From positions 868,001 through 932,000 of the forward strand of contig CAWHIF010000003.1 of the NCBI GenBank assembly GCA_963829235.1: a DNA stretch of 64,000 bases, written 5' to 3'. Source of the DNA: Bog-756 sp963829235 (lineage in GTDB: Bacteria; Actinomycetota; Acidimicrobiia; Acidimicrobiales; RAAP-2). Shown one piece after another: positions 8,334 to 16,933 of this stretch. Numbering within the stretch: the stretch's first letter is position 1; each line of letters begins with the position of its first letter. Made by a program: the position numbers and the translations under genes. The notes beneath the pieces were generated by a model. That model saw nothing but the letters and a program-made list of their open reading frames with translations, searched no databases and was not told where the DNA came from.

Positions 8334-9623
8334 TCACGGCGATTCGCATGTCGCCGGTTCGTAGGCGGGCTCCGGGAGCAGACCGAGCCTCCAGGCCAGC
8401 CAGGGGAACGAGTCCTCGAGCGCCTGGCTCCAGAGGGCGAAGTCATGGCCTCCGGGCCGGACCCTTATACAGGTGGCGATCCCGGCGTGCAGGGCCGCGG
8501 GCTGCAGCAGGTGGGCGGCTTGCACGGGCTGGGTGTCCTGGTCCCCGACCTCGAACCATCCGGCCAAGCCGTCGAAGCGCCGGCTGTGGAGGAGTTGCGC
8601 CGGGTCATGGTCGGCGAACTCGGCCTCGGAGCCGCCGAAGAGCGTGTCGATGGTCTGGGCCCTGGTGGTCTCCAGGTACTGGGGCGACGCGAATCCGGAG
8701 AACGATGCGAACGTCGGATAGACCGATGGATGGCGCAGGGCCAGCATCACCGAGCAGGTCCCGCCGGCGGAGAGACCGCCGATGGCAAGTGAGCCTGGAC
8801 CTTTCGAGGCATTGAATCGGCTCCGCACGAAGGCGGGCACGTCCTGGACGAGATAGGTCTCGGCATTGCCGAACTTACTGTTGACGCACTCGGAATCCAC
8901 GGTCTTCGTCCCGTTCGGGTCGGGCATGACGATGATCGGCGCCAGCCCGTGATGCGATTCGGCGAATGCGTCGGCCGTGCTGTCGGCGTCGCCGTCACTC
9001 GACCAGTCCGAGGCGCTTCCCGGCTCGCCGGGCAGCAGGATCAACGTGGGGAGCGATGGCGTCACCTTGGCGAACCAGGCCGGTGGAAGATAGACGTAGG
9101 CCGGCCGCGTGGAGAAATGAGAGATCTTGGGCGGGATGGTGACGGCGATCAGCACGCCCTGGTCGGGAAGCCTGCCCGTCGCCGCCACCTGGTTGCGGAT
9201 CTGTTCCAGCTGGGGGGTCCCGACGACGTTCTCAGGGTCGATGGTGACCAGGCGGCCCAAGGTGGGGAACGCACCCGACTGTTGATCGATTGCGTCCAGG
9301 GTGGCCAACAGGGTCAACACGATGGCGGACACCGCCATTGTCCGACGCCATCCTCCACCGCTCCAGCCGATGACGGCCACGGAGAAGGCGAGGATGAACA
9401 GGAAGCCCCACACATAGGCCGACCGGGGTACGTCCGAACGGGTCAGCGAGCTCACCGTCGCCACCAGGGCCACCGCCGCGGTCACCGCCGCAGCCGCCGG
9501 CAATCCGAGGCTCAGCTGTCGCTTCCATCGACCCGAGCGCCAATCGACCGCAGCCACCAGGGCGGCCACGGCCAACAGGCGCAGCGCGAGAGGCAGCCAC
9601 CCGGTAACGATCGAGACGTTCAC
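8334..9623 (-). CDS. Membrane-anchored esterase, Esterase D/antigen 85-like
   Basis: The 429-residue protein starts with four hydrophobic helices (residues ~5-110) followed by an extracytoplasmic alpha/beta hydrolase domain. The domain has PAYVYLPPAWF, a PTLILLPGEPGS oxyanion region, the nucleophile elbow GGLSAGG, and a terminal PGGHDFALW with the likely catalytic His. This layout matches actinobacterial esterases related to mycolyltransferase antigen 85 and esterase D. The substrate is unknown. It is preceded on the same strand by the MBL hydrolase end-to-end run but separated by about 80 bases. Confidence 0.8.
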   Translation of the reverse strand: MNVSIVTGWLPLALRLLAVAALVAAVDWRSGRWKRQLSLGLPAAAAVTAAVALVATVSSLTRSDVPRSAYVWGFLFILAFSVAVIGWSGGGWRRTMAVSAIVLTLLATLDAIDQQSGAFPTLGRLVTIDPENVVGTPQLEQIRNQVAATGRLPDQGVLIAVTIPPKISHFSTRPAYVYLPPAWFAKVTPSLPTLILLPGEPGSASDWSSDGDADSTADAFAESHHGLAPIIVMPDPNGTKTVDSECVNSKFGNAETYLVQDVPAFVRSRFNASKGPGSLAIGGLSAGGTCSVMLALRHPSVYPTFASFSGFASPQYLETTRAQTIDTLFGGSEAEFADHDPAQLLHSRRFDGLAGWFEVGDQDTQPVQAAHLLQPAALHAGIATCIRVRPGGHDFALWSQALEDSFPWLAWRLGLLPEPAYEPATCESP

Positions 9624-9702
9624 GTCGGGAACCGACAGGGCCGGTCACCGGTCGGTCCCATCGGTGGACGACAGCATCCGACCACGCCCTGCAGGAGCCC
9701 GG

Positions 9703-10728
9703 TCACGACCCTTCCGAGGACGGGGCACCTCCGGGGCTTCGGGTGGACAACCAGCGCCGAAGCCCGGCGGCGTTGGAGTGGACCCCATTCATCACATCCA
9801 GCTTCTCGCGGTGTTCCTCCGGTACGCCCTCCAGATCGGATGCGAACGCGGCGTCCAGCGCAGCCGCGATGTCCTCACCTCGGCGGAACGCCGACTCGGC
9901 CACGTCGACCCACCGCCGCAACGTCCCGTCAGCCTCGTCGAGCACATCGGCCGGATCAGGGAGGACTCCGTAATGGGCGAGGGCCAACGCCGTCGGACGT
10001 CGTTCGGCGAACCGGTGCAGCGAATGGAGGGCCAGATCGAGGTCGAAATCGGGTGGCGGCGTCGACGGTCGCAGCACCCCGGCGTCGGGCAGCTTCACAC
10101 CCACTGCGTCCCCGGCGAACAGCACGCCGCTCAACGTGTCGTGCAGAGCCAGATGGTGCTTCGCGTGACCGGGCGAGTCCACGGAGATGAGCGATCGGTC
10201 CGCACTCACCCGGATCGCCTCGAGGTCCTCCAGCACGTGGATCCGCTCGGGGGGAGTGGGGTCGAGCCGGCCGTAGAGCGAGTCGAGGAGGGAGCCGTAG
10301 ACCCGGGAGGCGGAATCGACCAATCTGGTCGGATCGGCCAGGTGACGGGCGCCCTTCTCGTGGACGTAGATGACGGCCTCGGGGAACGCCCGGGCCACGT
10401 CACCGACACCGCCCGCGTGATCGAGGTGGATGTGGGTGACGACCACCCCGGCGAGATCGGTGGCACCCACGCCCAGACGATCCAGCGTGGCCAGGAGGAC
10501 GGGCACCGAGCTCTGGCTGCCCGTCTCGACCAGGACCGGGGAGTCCCCCTCGATGAGGTAGCCGGCCGTCACCCGTTCCCATCCCCCGAGGTACGTGTCC
10601 AGCTCGATGACCCCCTCGGCCACGGTCGTGCCCGCCGGCGGCGCTTCGGGGTCCGAGGGGTCGAACGGATGGGTGCCGACGACGTCCGGGCTCCCACCGT
10701 CCGACCGGTGCCGGTGGCGTCCGCTCAC
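9703..10728 (-). CDS. MBL-fold metallo-hydrolase
   Basis: This is a metallo-beta-lactamase-fold hydrolase. The metal motif THIHLDHAGG is present, followed by VDSPGHAKHHLALHD and GVLFAGDAVG, which supply the remaining His/Asp ligands, and LALAHYG near the C-terminal half. The start is uncertain. The GTG at 10728 lies 50 bases after the GH15 stop and gives 341 residues; a GTG at 10623 starts directly at VAEGVIELD and would drop a Pro/Gly-rich leader. The open frame beyond 10728 is antisense-type sequence within the GH15 tail. The substrate is unknown. Confidence 0.82.
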   Translation of the reverse strand: MSGRHRHRSDGGSPDVVGTHPFDPSDPEAPPAGTTVAEGVIELDTYLGGWERVTAGYLIEGDSPVLVETGSQSSVPVLLATLDRLGVGATDLAGVVVTHIHLDHAGGVGDVARAFPEAVIYVHEKGARHLADPTRLVDSASRVYGSLLDSLYGRLDPTPPERIHVLEDLEAIRVSADRSLISVDSPGHAKHHLALHDTLSGVLFAGDAVGVKLPDAGVLRPSTPPPDFDLDLALHSLHRFAERRPTALALAHYGVLPDPADVLDEADGTLRRWVDVAESAFRRGEDIAAALDAAFASDLEGVPEEHREKLDVMNGVHSNAAGLRRWLSTRSPGGAPSSEGS

Positions 10729-10778
10729 CGCCGCACCGACGACGATCGAGCTCTGGCTCCCTGCGGCACCGGACCCGG

Positions 10779-12155
10779 CTACCGGCGTTTGGCCGGAGCC
10801 TTGGCCCGGGCCACGGCTTTCTTCCGACCCGAGGACCGCGCCGGAGCCTTTCCCGTCGCCTTCGCCGGTCTCTTGGTCACCTCCGTCGCTTTCGCCTTCT
10901 TGGCCTTCAATGCCCCTTTGGCCGTCTTGGCCGCCGTCGCCGTCCTCGCCGGGTTGGCCGCCTTGGTCATTTTGGCCGTCCCCGCCACGTTGGCCGTCCT
11001 CGGCGCTTTGGTCGTCTTGGTCGCTTTGGCCACTCTGGCCGTCTGGGCCGGGCTGGCGGCCGACTTCCTGACGACCGACCGGCCCGCGGCCGGTGCCTTC
11101 CCGGTGGCCGACTTCCTGGCCGCCGGTGCTCCCCGCCCCCTGGCCGCCGGTGCGCCCCGCCCCCTGGCCGCCGCCATGCCCCCGGACGGCGATCCGATCG
11201 CCTCCTTCATCACATGGGCGGCGCTGTGGGCGGGGTCGCTGGTGCCGCTTTCGACCAGCCTCGACAACACGTTGCGGGCGCTGAAGGCACCCCGGCGGCG
11301 GGTGGCGCTGCCCTTCCCCTCGGCCAGAGCCCGCCTGGCCAGGGTGGAGATGACGTGGCTCGAGGACGGCTTCTGGTCGCCGCCGATCTTCGAGGCCGAG
11401 TTGACCAGCGACACGTGCGAGAACGCTTGCGGAAAGTTGCCCACCAGCCGGCCGGCGACAGGGTCGTACTCCTCCGACAAGAGACCGAGGTCGTTGCGAA
11501 GGCACAGCAGCCGATCGAGGAGCTGGCGGGCGTCATGGTCGCGCCCGAGCAGCGACAGACAGTCCGCCAGCCAGAACGAACAGGCCAGAAAGGCACCCTC
11601 CCGACCGGTCAACCCGTCCACGTCGCCGGTGTCGACGGTGCGGTACCGCAGGACGAATCCCCCCTCGACGAGCTCGCGCTCGATGGCCTCGATGGTCCCA
11701 CGCATCCTCGGGTCCTGGGCGGGGAGGAATCCGACCAAAGGGATCATCAGCAGGCTGGCGTCGAGCTCGTCCGATCCGTAGTACTGGGTGAACGAGCCCT
11801 TCTCGGCGTTGAAGCCTTCATCGCAGACCTGGTCGTGGATCTCCTTCCGCACCACCTTCCAATGCTCGACCGGCCCCGGGAGGTCATGCTCCTCGGCTGT
11901 CTTGATGGCGCGGTCGATGGCCACCCATGCCATCACCTTGGAGTGGGTGAAGTGCCGCCGCGGCCCCCGCACCTCCCAGATGCCGTCATCGGGCTCGCGC
12001 CAACCGTCACCGAGGAACTCCATCAGCGAAAGCTGGAGCTCCCACGTCGGGCTGTCGCCGGGTTCGGCGGCGTCGGAGGATTCGTACAGGGCCGACATCA
12101 CCTCGCCGTAGACATCGAGCTGGAACTGCCCCGCCGCGGCATTGCCGATGCGCAC
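10779..12155 (-). CDS. GH15 glycosidase, C-terminal part after a frameshift, with Lys/Ala-rich tail
   Basis: This frame holds the C-terminal half of a GH15 enzyme (glucoamylase/trehalase type). It reads RIGNAAAGQFQLDVYGEVM, GIWEVRGPRRHFTHSKVM with the probable catalytic acid Glu, and LLSEEYDPVAGRLVGNFPQAFSH with the second catalytic Glu. The GH15 domain ends around residue 305. A tail of some 150 residues follows, very rich in Ala, Lys, Thr and Arg, with a duplicated RGRGAPAA unit and a KRPAKATGKAPAR-type end. This resembles histone H1-like tails. It belongs with the N-terminal fragment at 12098-13138; the break is a single-base shift near 12217-12221. Confidence 0.8.
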   Translation of the reverse strand: MRIGNAAAGQFQLDVYGEVMSALYESSDAAEPGDSPTWELQLSLMEFLGDGWREPDDGIWEVRGPRRHFTHSKVMAWVAIDRAIKTAEEHDLPGPVEHWKVVRKEIHDQVCDEGFNAEKGSFTQYYGSDELDASLLMIPLVGFLPAQDPRMRGTIEAIERELVEGGFVLRYRTVDTGDVDGLTGREGAFLACSFWLADCLSLLGRDHDARQLLDRLLCLRNDLGLLSEEYDPVAGRLVGNFPQAFSHVSLVNSASKIGGDQKPSSSHVISTLARRALAEGKGSATRRRGAFSARNVLSRLVESGTSDPAHSAAHVMKEAIGSPSGGMAAARGRGAPAARGRGAPAARKSATGKAPAAGRSVVRKSAASPAQTARVAKATKTTKAPRTANVAGTAKMTKAANPARTATAAKTAKGALKAKKAKATEVTKRPAKATGKAPARSSGRKKAVARAKAPAKRR

Positions 12156-13138
12156 CGGCGAGGACCGCTCGTAGCCCGGCAGCCAGTCGATCTCCCACTC
12201 GTCGAGTCGACGCTCTCCCCCGCCCCGTACATGATCTGCATCTGGGCGGGATCACCGGCGATGGCCCGGAGCAGCCAGCTCCGCCAGTCCATGGCCTCCT
12301 GGTAGAAGCCACCCCGCATCAGGGATTCGAGCGTCAGCGTGGCGTCCCGCAGCCAGCAGAACCGGTAGTCCCAGTTGCGGGATCCTCCGAGCGTCTCCGG
12401 CAACGACGTGGTGGCGGCGGCGACGATGCCCCCGGTGGGCTCGTAGGTCAACGCCTTGAGGGTGATCAACGATCGCACCACCGCCTCGCGGTACTCCCCC
12501 TGGTAGGTGCACTGCTTGGCCCAGTCGGTCCACCAGAGCTCGGTGTCCTGGATGGCGTAGGCGGCATCGACCGGACGGGGCGGATCTTCATTGGCCGGGA
12601 ACCAGGTCAGGGAGAAGGGGATCTGCTGGCCCTCCCAGACGGTGAACTCGGCCACGGTGGTGAGGTCCTGACCCTTGCAGGTCACCGGAGTCCACAGCGA
12701 AAGCCCGTCGGGACCGGCGATGGCGTTGAGCGTCCCATCGGTTCTTCGGACCCAGGGGACGATCTGGCCGTAGCCGAACCTGATGGTCAGGTTCATCTCC
12801 ATGGTCACTTTTCCGCGCACACCCTCCACCAGGCGCACCACTTCGGGATGTTGCTGACGGATGGGCATACAGTCGACCACCCGGACCGAGCCCTCGTCGG
12901 TCACGAACTCCGTCTCGAGGACCAGGGTGTCTCCCCGGTAATGGCGGTGGGTGGCACCGTGGGACCCCTTCGGCGCCAGCTTCCACGACCCGTGGTCCTC
13001 GTCGCCGAGCAGCTTGGCGAAGCAGGCGCCCGAGTCGAAACGGGGCAGGCACAGCCAGTCGATCGAGCCGTCCCGCCCCACCAGGGCGGCGGTGTGGAGG
13101 TCGCCGATGATGCCGTAATCCTCGATGGAAAGCGCCAT
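12098..13138 (-). CDS. GH15 glycosidase, N-terminal part before a frameshift
   Basis: This fragment begins MALSIEDYGIIGDLHTAALVG, the standard start of cytoplasmic GH15 enzymes of the glucoamylase/trehalase group. It contains DGSIDWLCLPRFDS, the signature SRNWDYRFCWLRDAT and AQMQIMYGAG. After that Gly the family expects GERRLDEWEIDWLPGYERSS, and exactly that appears in the other frame. The last ~35 residues of this frame are therefore out-of-frame. One base seems missing in a run of five C (plus strand) at 12217-12221. Either the gene is broken or the sequence has an error. I start at the ATG at 13138. Confidence 0.8.
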   Translation of the reverse strand: MALSIEDYGIIGDLHTAALVGRDGSIDWLCLPRFDSGACFAKLLGDEDHGSWKLAPKGSHGATHRHYRGDTLVLETEFVTDEGSVRVVDCMPIRQQHPEVVRLVEGVRGKVTMEMNLTIRFGYGQIVPWVRRTDGTLNAIAGPDGLSLWTPVTCKGQDLTTVAEFTVWEGQQIPFSLTWFPANEDPPRPVDAAYAIQDTELWWTDWAKQCTYQGEYREAVVRSLITLKALTYEPTGGIVAAATTSLPETLGGSRNWDYRFCWLRDATLTLESLMRGGFYQEAMDWRSWLLRAIAGDPAQMQIMYGAGESVDSTSGRSTGCRATSGPRRCASAMPRRGSSSSMSTAR

Positions 13139-13255
13139 GTCCCCATGTCTAGCCGGAGGCACGGCCTCCTGTGCTGCTCTCCACGGCCGCACCGCCCGTC
13201 GCGCCGTCACGGACGGCCCGGTGGCCGGGTGCGGGTCCGTCGGGTTGCGGCCGAC

Positions 13256-14428
13256 TCAACCGAAGGTGCAGGGGCCCGTGCTGACGGCGCGGGACAGGCC
13301 CTCGGCCTTGGTCACCCGGGTCAGCACCCCTGGAGAGGCAAGGGCGTAGCCGATGTCGCCGTCGGTGGTCGATCGGGAGAACACGACACCGATCACCTGT
13401 CCGTCCGGCTGGACCAGGGGACCCCCGGAGTTGCCGGGGCGGACGATGGCCTGGATCTCGTAGACGTCCCGCACGGTCAGTCCCTGGCCGTAGATGTCCC
13501 GACCTTCGGCTTCGAACTCGGCCATGACCCCGGCCGGCTGTACCTTGAACGGCCCCCCGCCCGGATAGCCGAGCACCGCGGCCTGGACCCCACGGGTGGA
13601 CTTGTCGGGATCGAGGGCCAGGGGCGGCTCGTTGACGCCCCTCACCCGCATCACGGCCAGATCGAAGGAGGGATCGAACGACAACACCGTGGTCTGCAAG
13701 AGGTTGTTCCCGACCTCCACCACGGGGTGGGGAATGCCGGCGATGACATGGGCATTGGTCACCACGAGTCCGGCACCGACGACGAATCCCGATCCCTCCT
13801 GGATCTGCCCGCACCCGTCGCCGATGACCTTGACGGTCGACGCTCCGGCATGGGCGACCGCCTCTTGCAGCTGGGCATCGCCGGGCAGGGACACCGGCCC
13901 GGCGGATGCCGGGGCCAGTTGGGCGAAGACCGGCGGGAAGCCCTCGGCGGAGAGGAAGCTCTGTACCCGGGAGAAGACGGACGGCGGGGCGGGGAGCACG
14001 TTGTCGAGAGACTTGAGGATCGTCGACTGGTCGATCGCCGTGTTGAGGCTGAGCGACGAGCTGTTGACCAGGGTGCTGGCCAGTAGCCAGGCCACCAGGA
14101 GGGAGGCGGCAATGGCCACCACCACGCCGAGCGCGGAGTCGACCGGTCCCAGTATGCCGCGGTGGATCCGTCGAAAGGCGAGGCTGCCCACGACGCGGCC
14201 GGCCAGGCCGCAGAAGGCGGCGATACCGAGCATGGTCAGCAGGGCCACCGCGGTCCGCGCCGGCTGGGAGTGGACCCAGCGCACGGTCTCCGACGCCAGC
14301 AGCGCACCGAGATAGAGGCCCACCAGGAACCCCCCGAAGGAGAGCACCTGGACGATGGCACCCAGCCGGAGACCCTGGATCGCGGCCAGCAGGACCACCA
14401 CCACGACGACGAGGTCGACCAGGTTCAT
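13256..14428 (-). CDS. marP: MarP-like membrane serine protease (CvpA plus trypsin-like)
   Basis: This protein of 390 residues has an N-terminal CvpA-type domain with four hydrophobic helices (~1-115) and a periplasmic chymotrypsin-fold protease. The triad is visible: His in VVTNAHVIAG, Asp in SFDLAVMRV and Ser in RPGNSGGPL. In Mycobacterium tuberculosis MarP maintains intrabacterial pH under acid and cleaves a cell-wall hydrolase; the same role here is inferred. The ATG at 14428 begins MNLVDLVVVVVVLL. The frame stays open another 325 codons upstream, but that stretch is antisense to the RDD gene. Confidence 0.87.
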   Translation of the reverse strand: MNLVDLVVVVVVLLAAIQGLRLGAIVQVLSFGGFLVGLYLGALLASETVRWVHSQPARTAVALLTMLGIAAFCGLAGRVVGSLAFRRIHRGILGPVDSALGVVVAIAASLLVAWLLASTLVNSSSLSLNTAIDQSTILKSLDNVLPAPPSVFSRVQSFLSAEGFPPVFAQLAPASAGPVSLPGDAQLQEAVAHAGASTVKVIGDGCGQIQEGSGFVVGAGLVVTNAHVIAGIPHPVVEVGNNLLQTTVLSFDPSFDLAVMRVRGVNEPPLALDPDKSTRGVQAAVLGYPGGGPFKVQPAGVMAEFEAEGRDIYGQGLTVRDVYEIQAIVRPGNSGGPLVQPDGQVIGVVFSRSTTDGDIGYALASPGVLTRVTKAEGLSRAVSTGPCTFG

Positions 14429-14638
14429 CGCCCCGGCCCTTCGCGGGTGGCGAGCGCGGCGAGAGAGCGGGAGCGAAGGACCGGCACCACCGACTAAACG
14501 TAGACGGACCGGGTCGGGCCCGAGCGTCATCACCCCTCCCCACCGGGCCCACGTGGCAAGATCTGAAGTGGAATCGATCGACCCGTCGGCCTGGTCCGGA
14601 TGGCGGGCGTCGCGAGCAGATGAGCGGGGTAGTTGTCC

Positions 14639-15394
14639 GTGAGTGATCAGACGCCTCCCGCCGAGGGTGAGCAACCCGCGGTGGGCCCAGAGCCCTCGGG
14701 GTCGGATCTGCCCCCGCCGCCCCCTCCGCCCCCTCCGGCCGGCGGATCCAGCCTCCCGCCCTCTGCCCCCCCTCCCCCTCCCCCCAGCGGTTTCAACCCG
14801 CCGCCCCCGGCACCGCCTCCCCCTCCCGTCAGGGGATCCCGGCCACCTCGGCCGGCCCCGCCGCCGTCCGCGTCTCCGCCCCCACCGGCCTACGGCTACA
14901 CGACCGGTCCCACCGACCGGTTCGGCCGACCCCTGGCGGAATGGTGGCAACGCCTGGTCGCCATCATCATCGACGCACTCATCCTCGGCGTCCCGAAGGG
15001 CATCATCACGGCCATCTTCGTCGGTGCGACCGGCGGTGGCGGCGTCTACCAGTCCCACTGGATCGCCAGCGTCATCGTCATCGGGATCATCTTCGCCGTC
15101 GTCGACATCGGCTACTTCGCGCTCCTGAACGGAAGCGAGAAGGGTCAGACCGTCGGGCAGATGATGCTCGGGATCGCAGTCCGCGACGAGCCCTCCGGTG
15201 GGGCGATCAGGCCCGAGCGGGCAGCTGTGCGGATCGTCGTGCTGTATCCGGAGGTCCTGTTGGGATGGATACCGGTCATCGGGGCCATTGCCGCTCTCTA
15301 CACCCTGGTCGCCGCCCTGTCCCCCCTGTGGGACAACCGGAGGCAGGGGTTCCACGACAAGGTGGCGCACACGGACGTCATCAAGGTTCGCTGA
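14639..15394 (+). CDS. RDD-family membrane protein with proline-rich N-terminus
   Basis: The 251-residue protein has a long cytoplasmic Pro-rich segment (residues ~20-85, with runs of 8-9 prolines) followed by an RDD domain. The RDD domain has RLVAIIIDALILGV, a second helix pair, GQTVGQMMLGIAVRD, and a last helix ending in DNRRQGFHDKVAHTDVI. RDD proteins are small integral membrane proteins, some linked to ion exchange. GTG at 14639 is preferred over a TTG two codons earlier because a GCGGGG site precedes it. It is divergent from marP with a 210-base gap. Confidence 0.84.
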   Translation: MSDQTPPAEGEQPAVGPEPSGSDLPPPPPPPPPAGGSSLPPSAPPPPPPSGFNPPPPAPPPPPVRGSRPPRPAPPPSASPPPPAYGYTTGPTDRFGRPLAEWWQRLVAIIIDALILGVPKGIITAIFVGATGGGGVYQSHWIASVIVIGIIFAVVDIGYFALLNGSEKGQTVGQMMLGIAVRDEPSGGAIRPERAAVRIVVLYPEVLLGWIPVIGAIAALYTLVAALSPLWDNRRQGFHDKVAHTDVIKVR

Positions 15395-15411
15395 ATTCTC
15401 CACGCCGGGCT

Positions 15412-16767
15412 GTGATCGCCATCTCCCCTCGACGGATCGGCCCGGTGGTGGCAGCGGTGTTCGTCGCGCTGTCGGTGGCCGGCTGCGCCGCCGCGGAATC
15501 GACTCCTCCTCCTTCGACCTTCGGCACCGACTCGCCCTGGCTCGGCACCCTCAGTGCGGTGGCCCTTCCCGCCCCGGTCAACTCCCTCACCTCCCTCGAC
15601 TGCGCCAGCGCCACCCGGTGCTGGGCGGTCGGCTCGACGGTGGGAGGTGGCGGCGCGCCCAACGGTGCGGCCGTGATCAGCACCACGGACGGCGGGATCA
15701 GATGGACCACCCAGGTCATCCCGCCCACGGTGGGCTATCTGTCCGGCGTCGCCTGCACCGATGTGATCCGCTGCACGGCGGTCGGTCAAGCCAGCCAGGC
15801 GTCCGCCGGTCAGGCCGTGATCATCACCACCGCCGACGGTGGCGTCCAGTGGACACAGGTACCCGCCCCTCCCGGCGTCCTCGACCTCAGCACCGTCTCC
15901 TGTCTGGCCGACGGCTGGTGCATGGCCGTCGGAGCCGCGGCGACCGGTTCGGTGGCCCTCGTGTCCACCACCTCGGGGACGACGTGGGTCCAGGCGGGTG
16001 CCCTTCCGGCCACCATGTCCGGAGCCACCTTCGTCTCGTGTACCGGGGACCAGCGCTGCTGGGTCACCGGTCACACCGCGGTGGCCTCCGACCACGTGGT
16101 GGGGGCCCTGGCCCTCACCACCGACGGCGGGTCCAATTGGGCGATGATCCCCACCCTTCCGAGCAGCGGCTCTCTCAATGGTGTCTCCTGCCTCACCGGG
16201 CCGCCGACCGGTAGCGGTGCCTTCCCGGTCCCGTCCACCACCTCGACGACATCACCCGGGGTGGCGCCGGGCGCGGCCACCACCGCGTCGACGGTGTCCA
16301 CCGGCACCCACCCCGGCCCTTCGTCCACCACCACCGTGCCGCCCACCACCACCACCACCGTGCCGCCCACCACGACCACCACCACACCGCTCGTGGGTGT
16401 TCCCGGGGTCCGTTGCATGGTGGTGGGGACGACCGCCGACTCCTTGAACGGGGCCAGGATCGGGCACGGACTCCTCTTCACCACCGACAACGGTGGTGCG
16501 ACCTGGTCGAGCCAGACGGTCACCGCACAGTCCGCCTCGCTCACCGGTGTCTCGTGCACCGCCATCGGAACCTGTGTCACCGTCGGGAGTTCGGTCCTCT
16601 CCGCGCCCCAAGCCGGTCTGATGATGGTGAGCGGATCGCCGGCGGATCCCTGGAAGTCTCCGTCGGTGGTCAGCGCGCCTCAGCCGCTGACCGCGGTGAG
16701 CTGCACCTCGACCTCGCGGTGCGTCGCCGTGGGCGAGTCGATCAGCGAACACCTGGCCGGCGGGTGA
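15412..16767 (+). CDS. Secreted lipoprotein with seven Cys-paired propeller repeats
   Basis: This 451-residue lipoprotein has the lipobox VAGC with Cys at residue 25. About seven repeats of the pattern L-x-x-V-S-C-x(4-6)-C-x-A-V-G follow (for example TVSCLADGWCMAVG), most paired with a TTDGG-x-x-W strand as in BNR/Ycf48-like propellers. A Thr/Pro linker (TTTVPPTTTTT type, residues ~285-330) interrupts the fifth repeat between its two Cys. Each Cys pair probably forms a disulfide. The GTG at 15412 lies 18 bases past the RDD stop, so the two may be co-transcribed. The role is unknown; extracellular binding or scaffolding is likely. Confidence 0.78.
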   Translation: MIAISPRRIGPVVAAVFVALSVAGCAAAESTPPPSTFGTDSPWLGTLSAVALPAPVNSLTSLDCASATRCWAVGSTVGGGGAPNGAAVISTTDGGIRWTTQVIPPTVGYLSGVACTDVIRCTAVGQASQASAGQAVIITTADGGVQWTQVPAPPGVLDLSTVSCLADGWCMAVGAAATGSVALVSTTSGTTWVQAGALPATMSGATFVSCTGDQRCWVTGHTAVASDHVVGALALTTDGGSNWAMIPTLPSSGSLNGVSCLTGPPTGSGAFPVPSTTSTTSPGVAPGAATTASTVSTGTHPGPSSTTTVPPTTTTTVPPTTTTTTPLVGVPGVRCMVVGTTADSLNGARIGHGLLFTTDNGGATWSSQTVTAQSASLTGVSCTAIGTCVTVGSSVLSAPQAGLMMVSGSPADPWKSPSVVSAPQPLTAVSCTSTSRCVAVGESISEHLAGG

Positions 16768-16933
16768 ACCACGGCTCCGGGGCGAGGGCCTGGGATGATG
16801 GGGACCGCCATGAGCCCCACACACCACCGCCGGACGCACGGTCACACCCGCTTCCTATGATTCACCACGTGCACCGGCCATCGAACAGCCTGCCCCTCGG
16901 GGGTCACCGCCCCAGCCCGCGGACCGGGAACCC

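Noticed and set aside
14429..15403. N-terminal extension of the MarP-like frame
   Set aside because: The frame stays open for 325 codons upstream of MNLVDL but lies opposite the RDD gene and lacks any motif. The CvpA domain begins at the chosen ATG.
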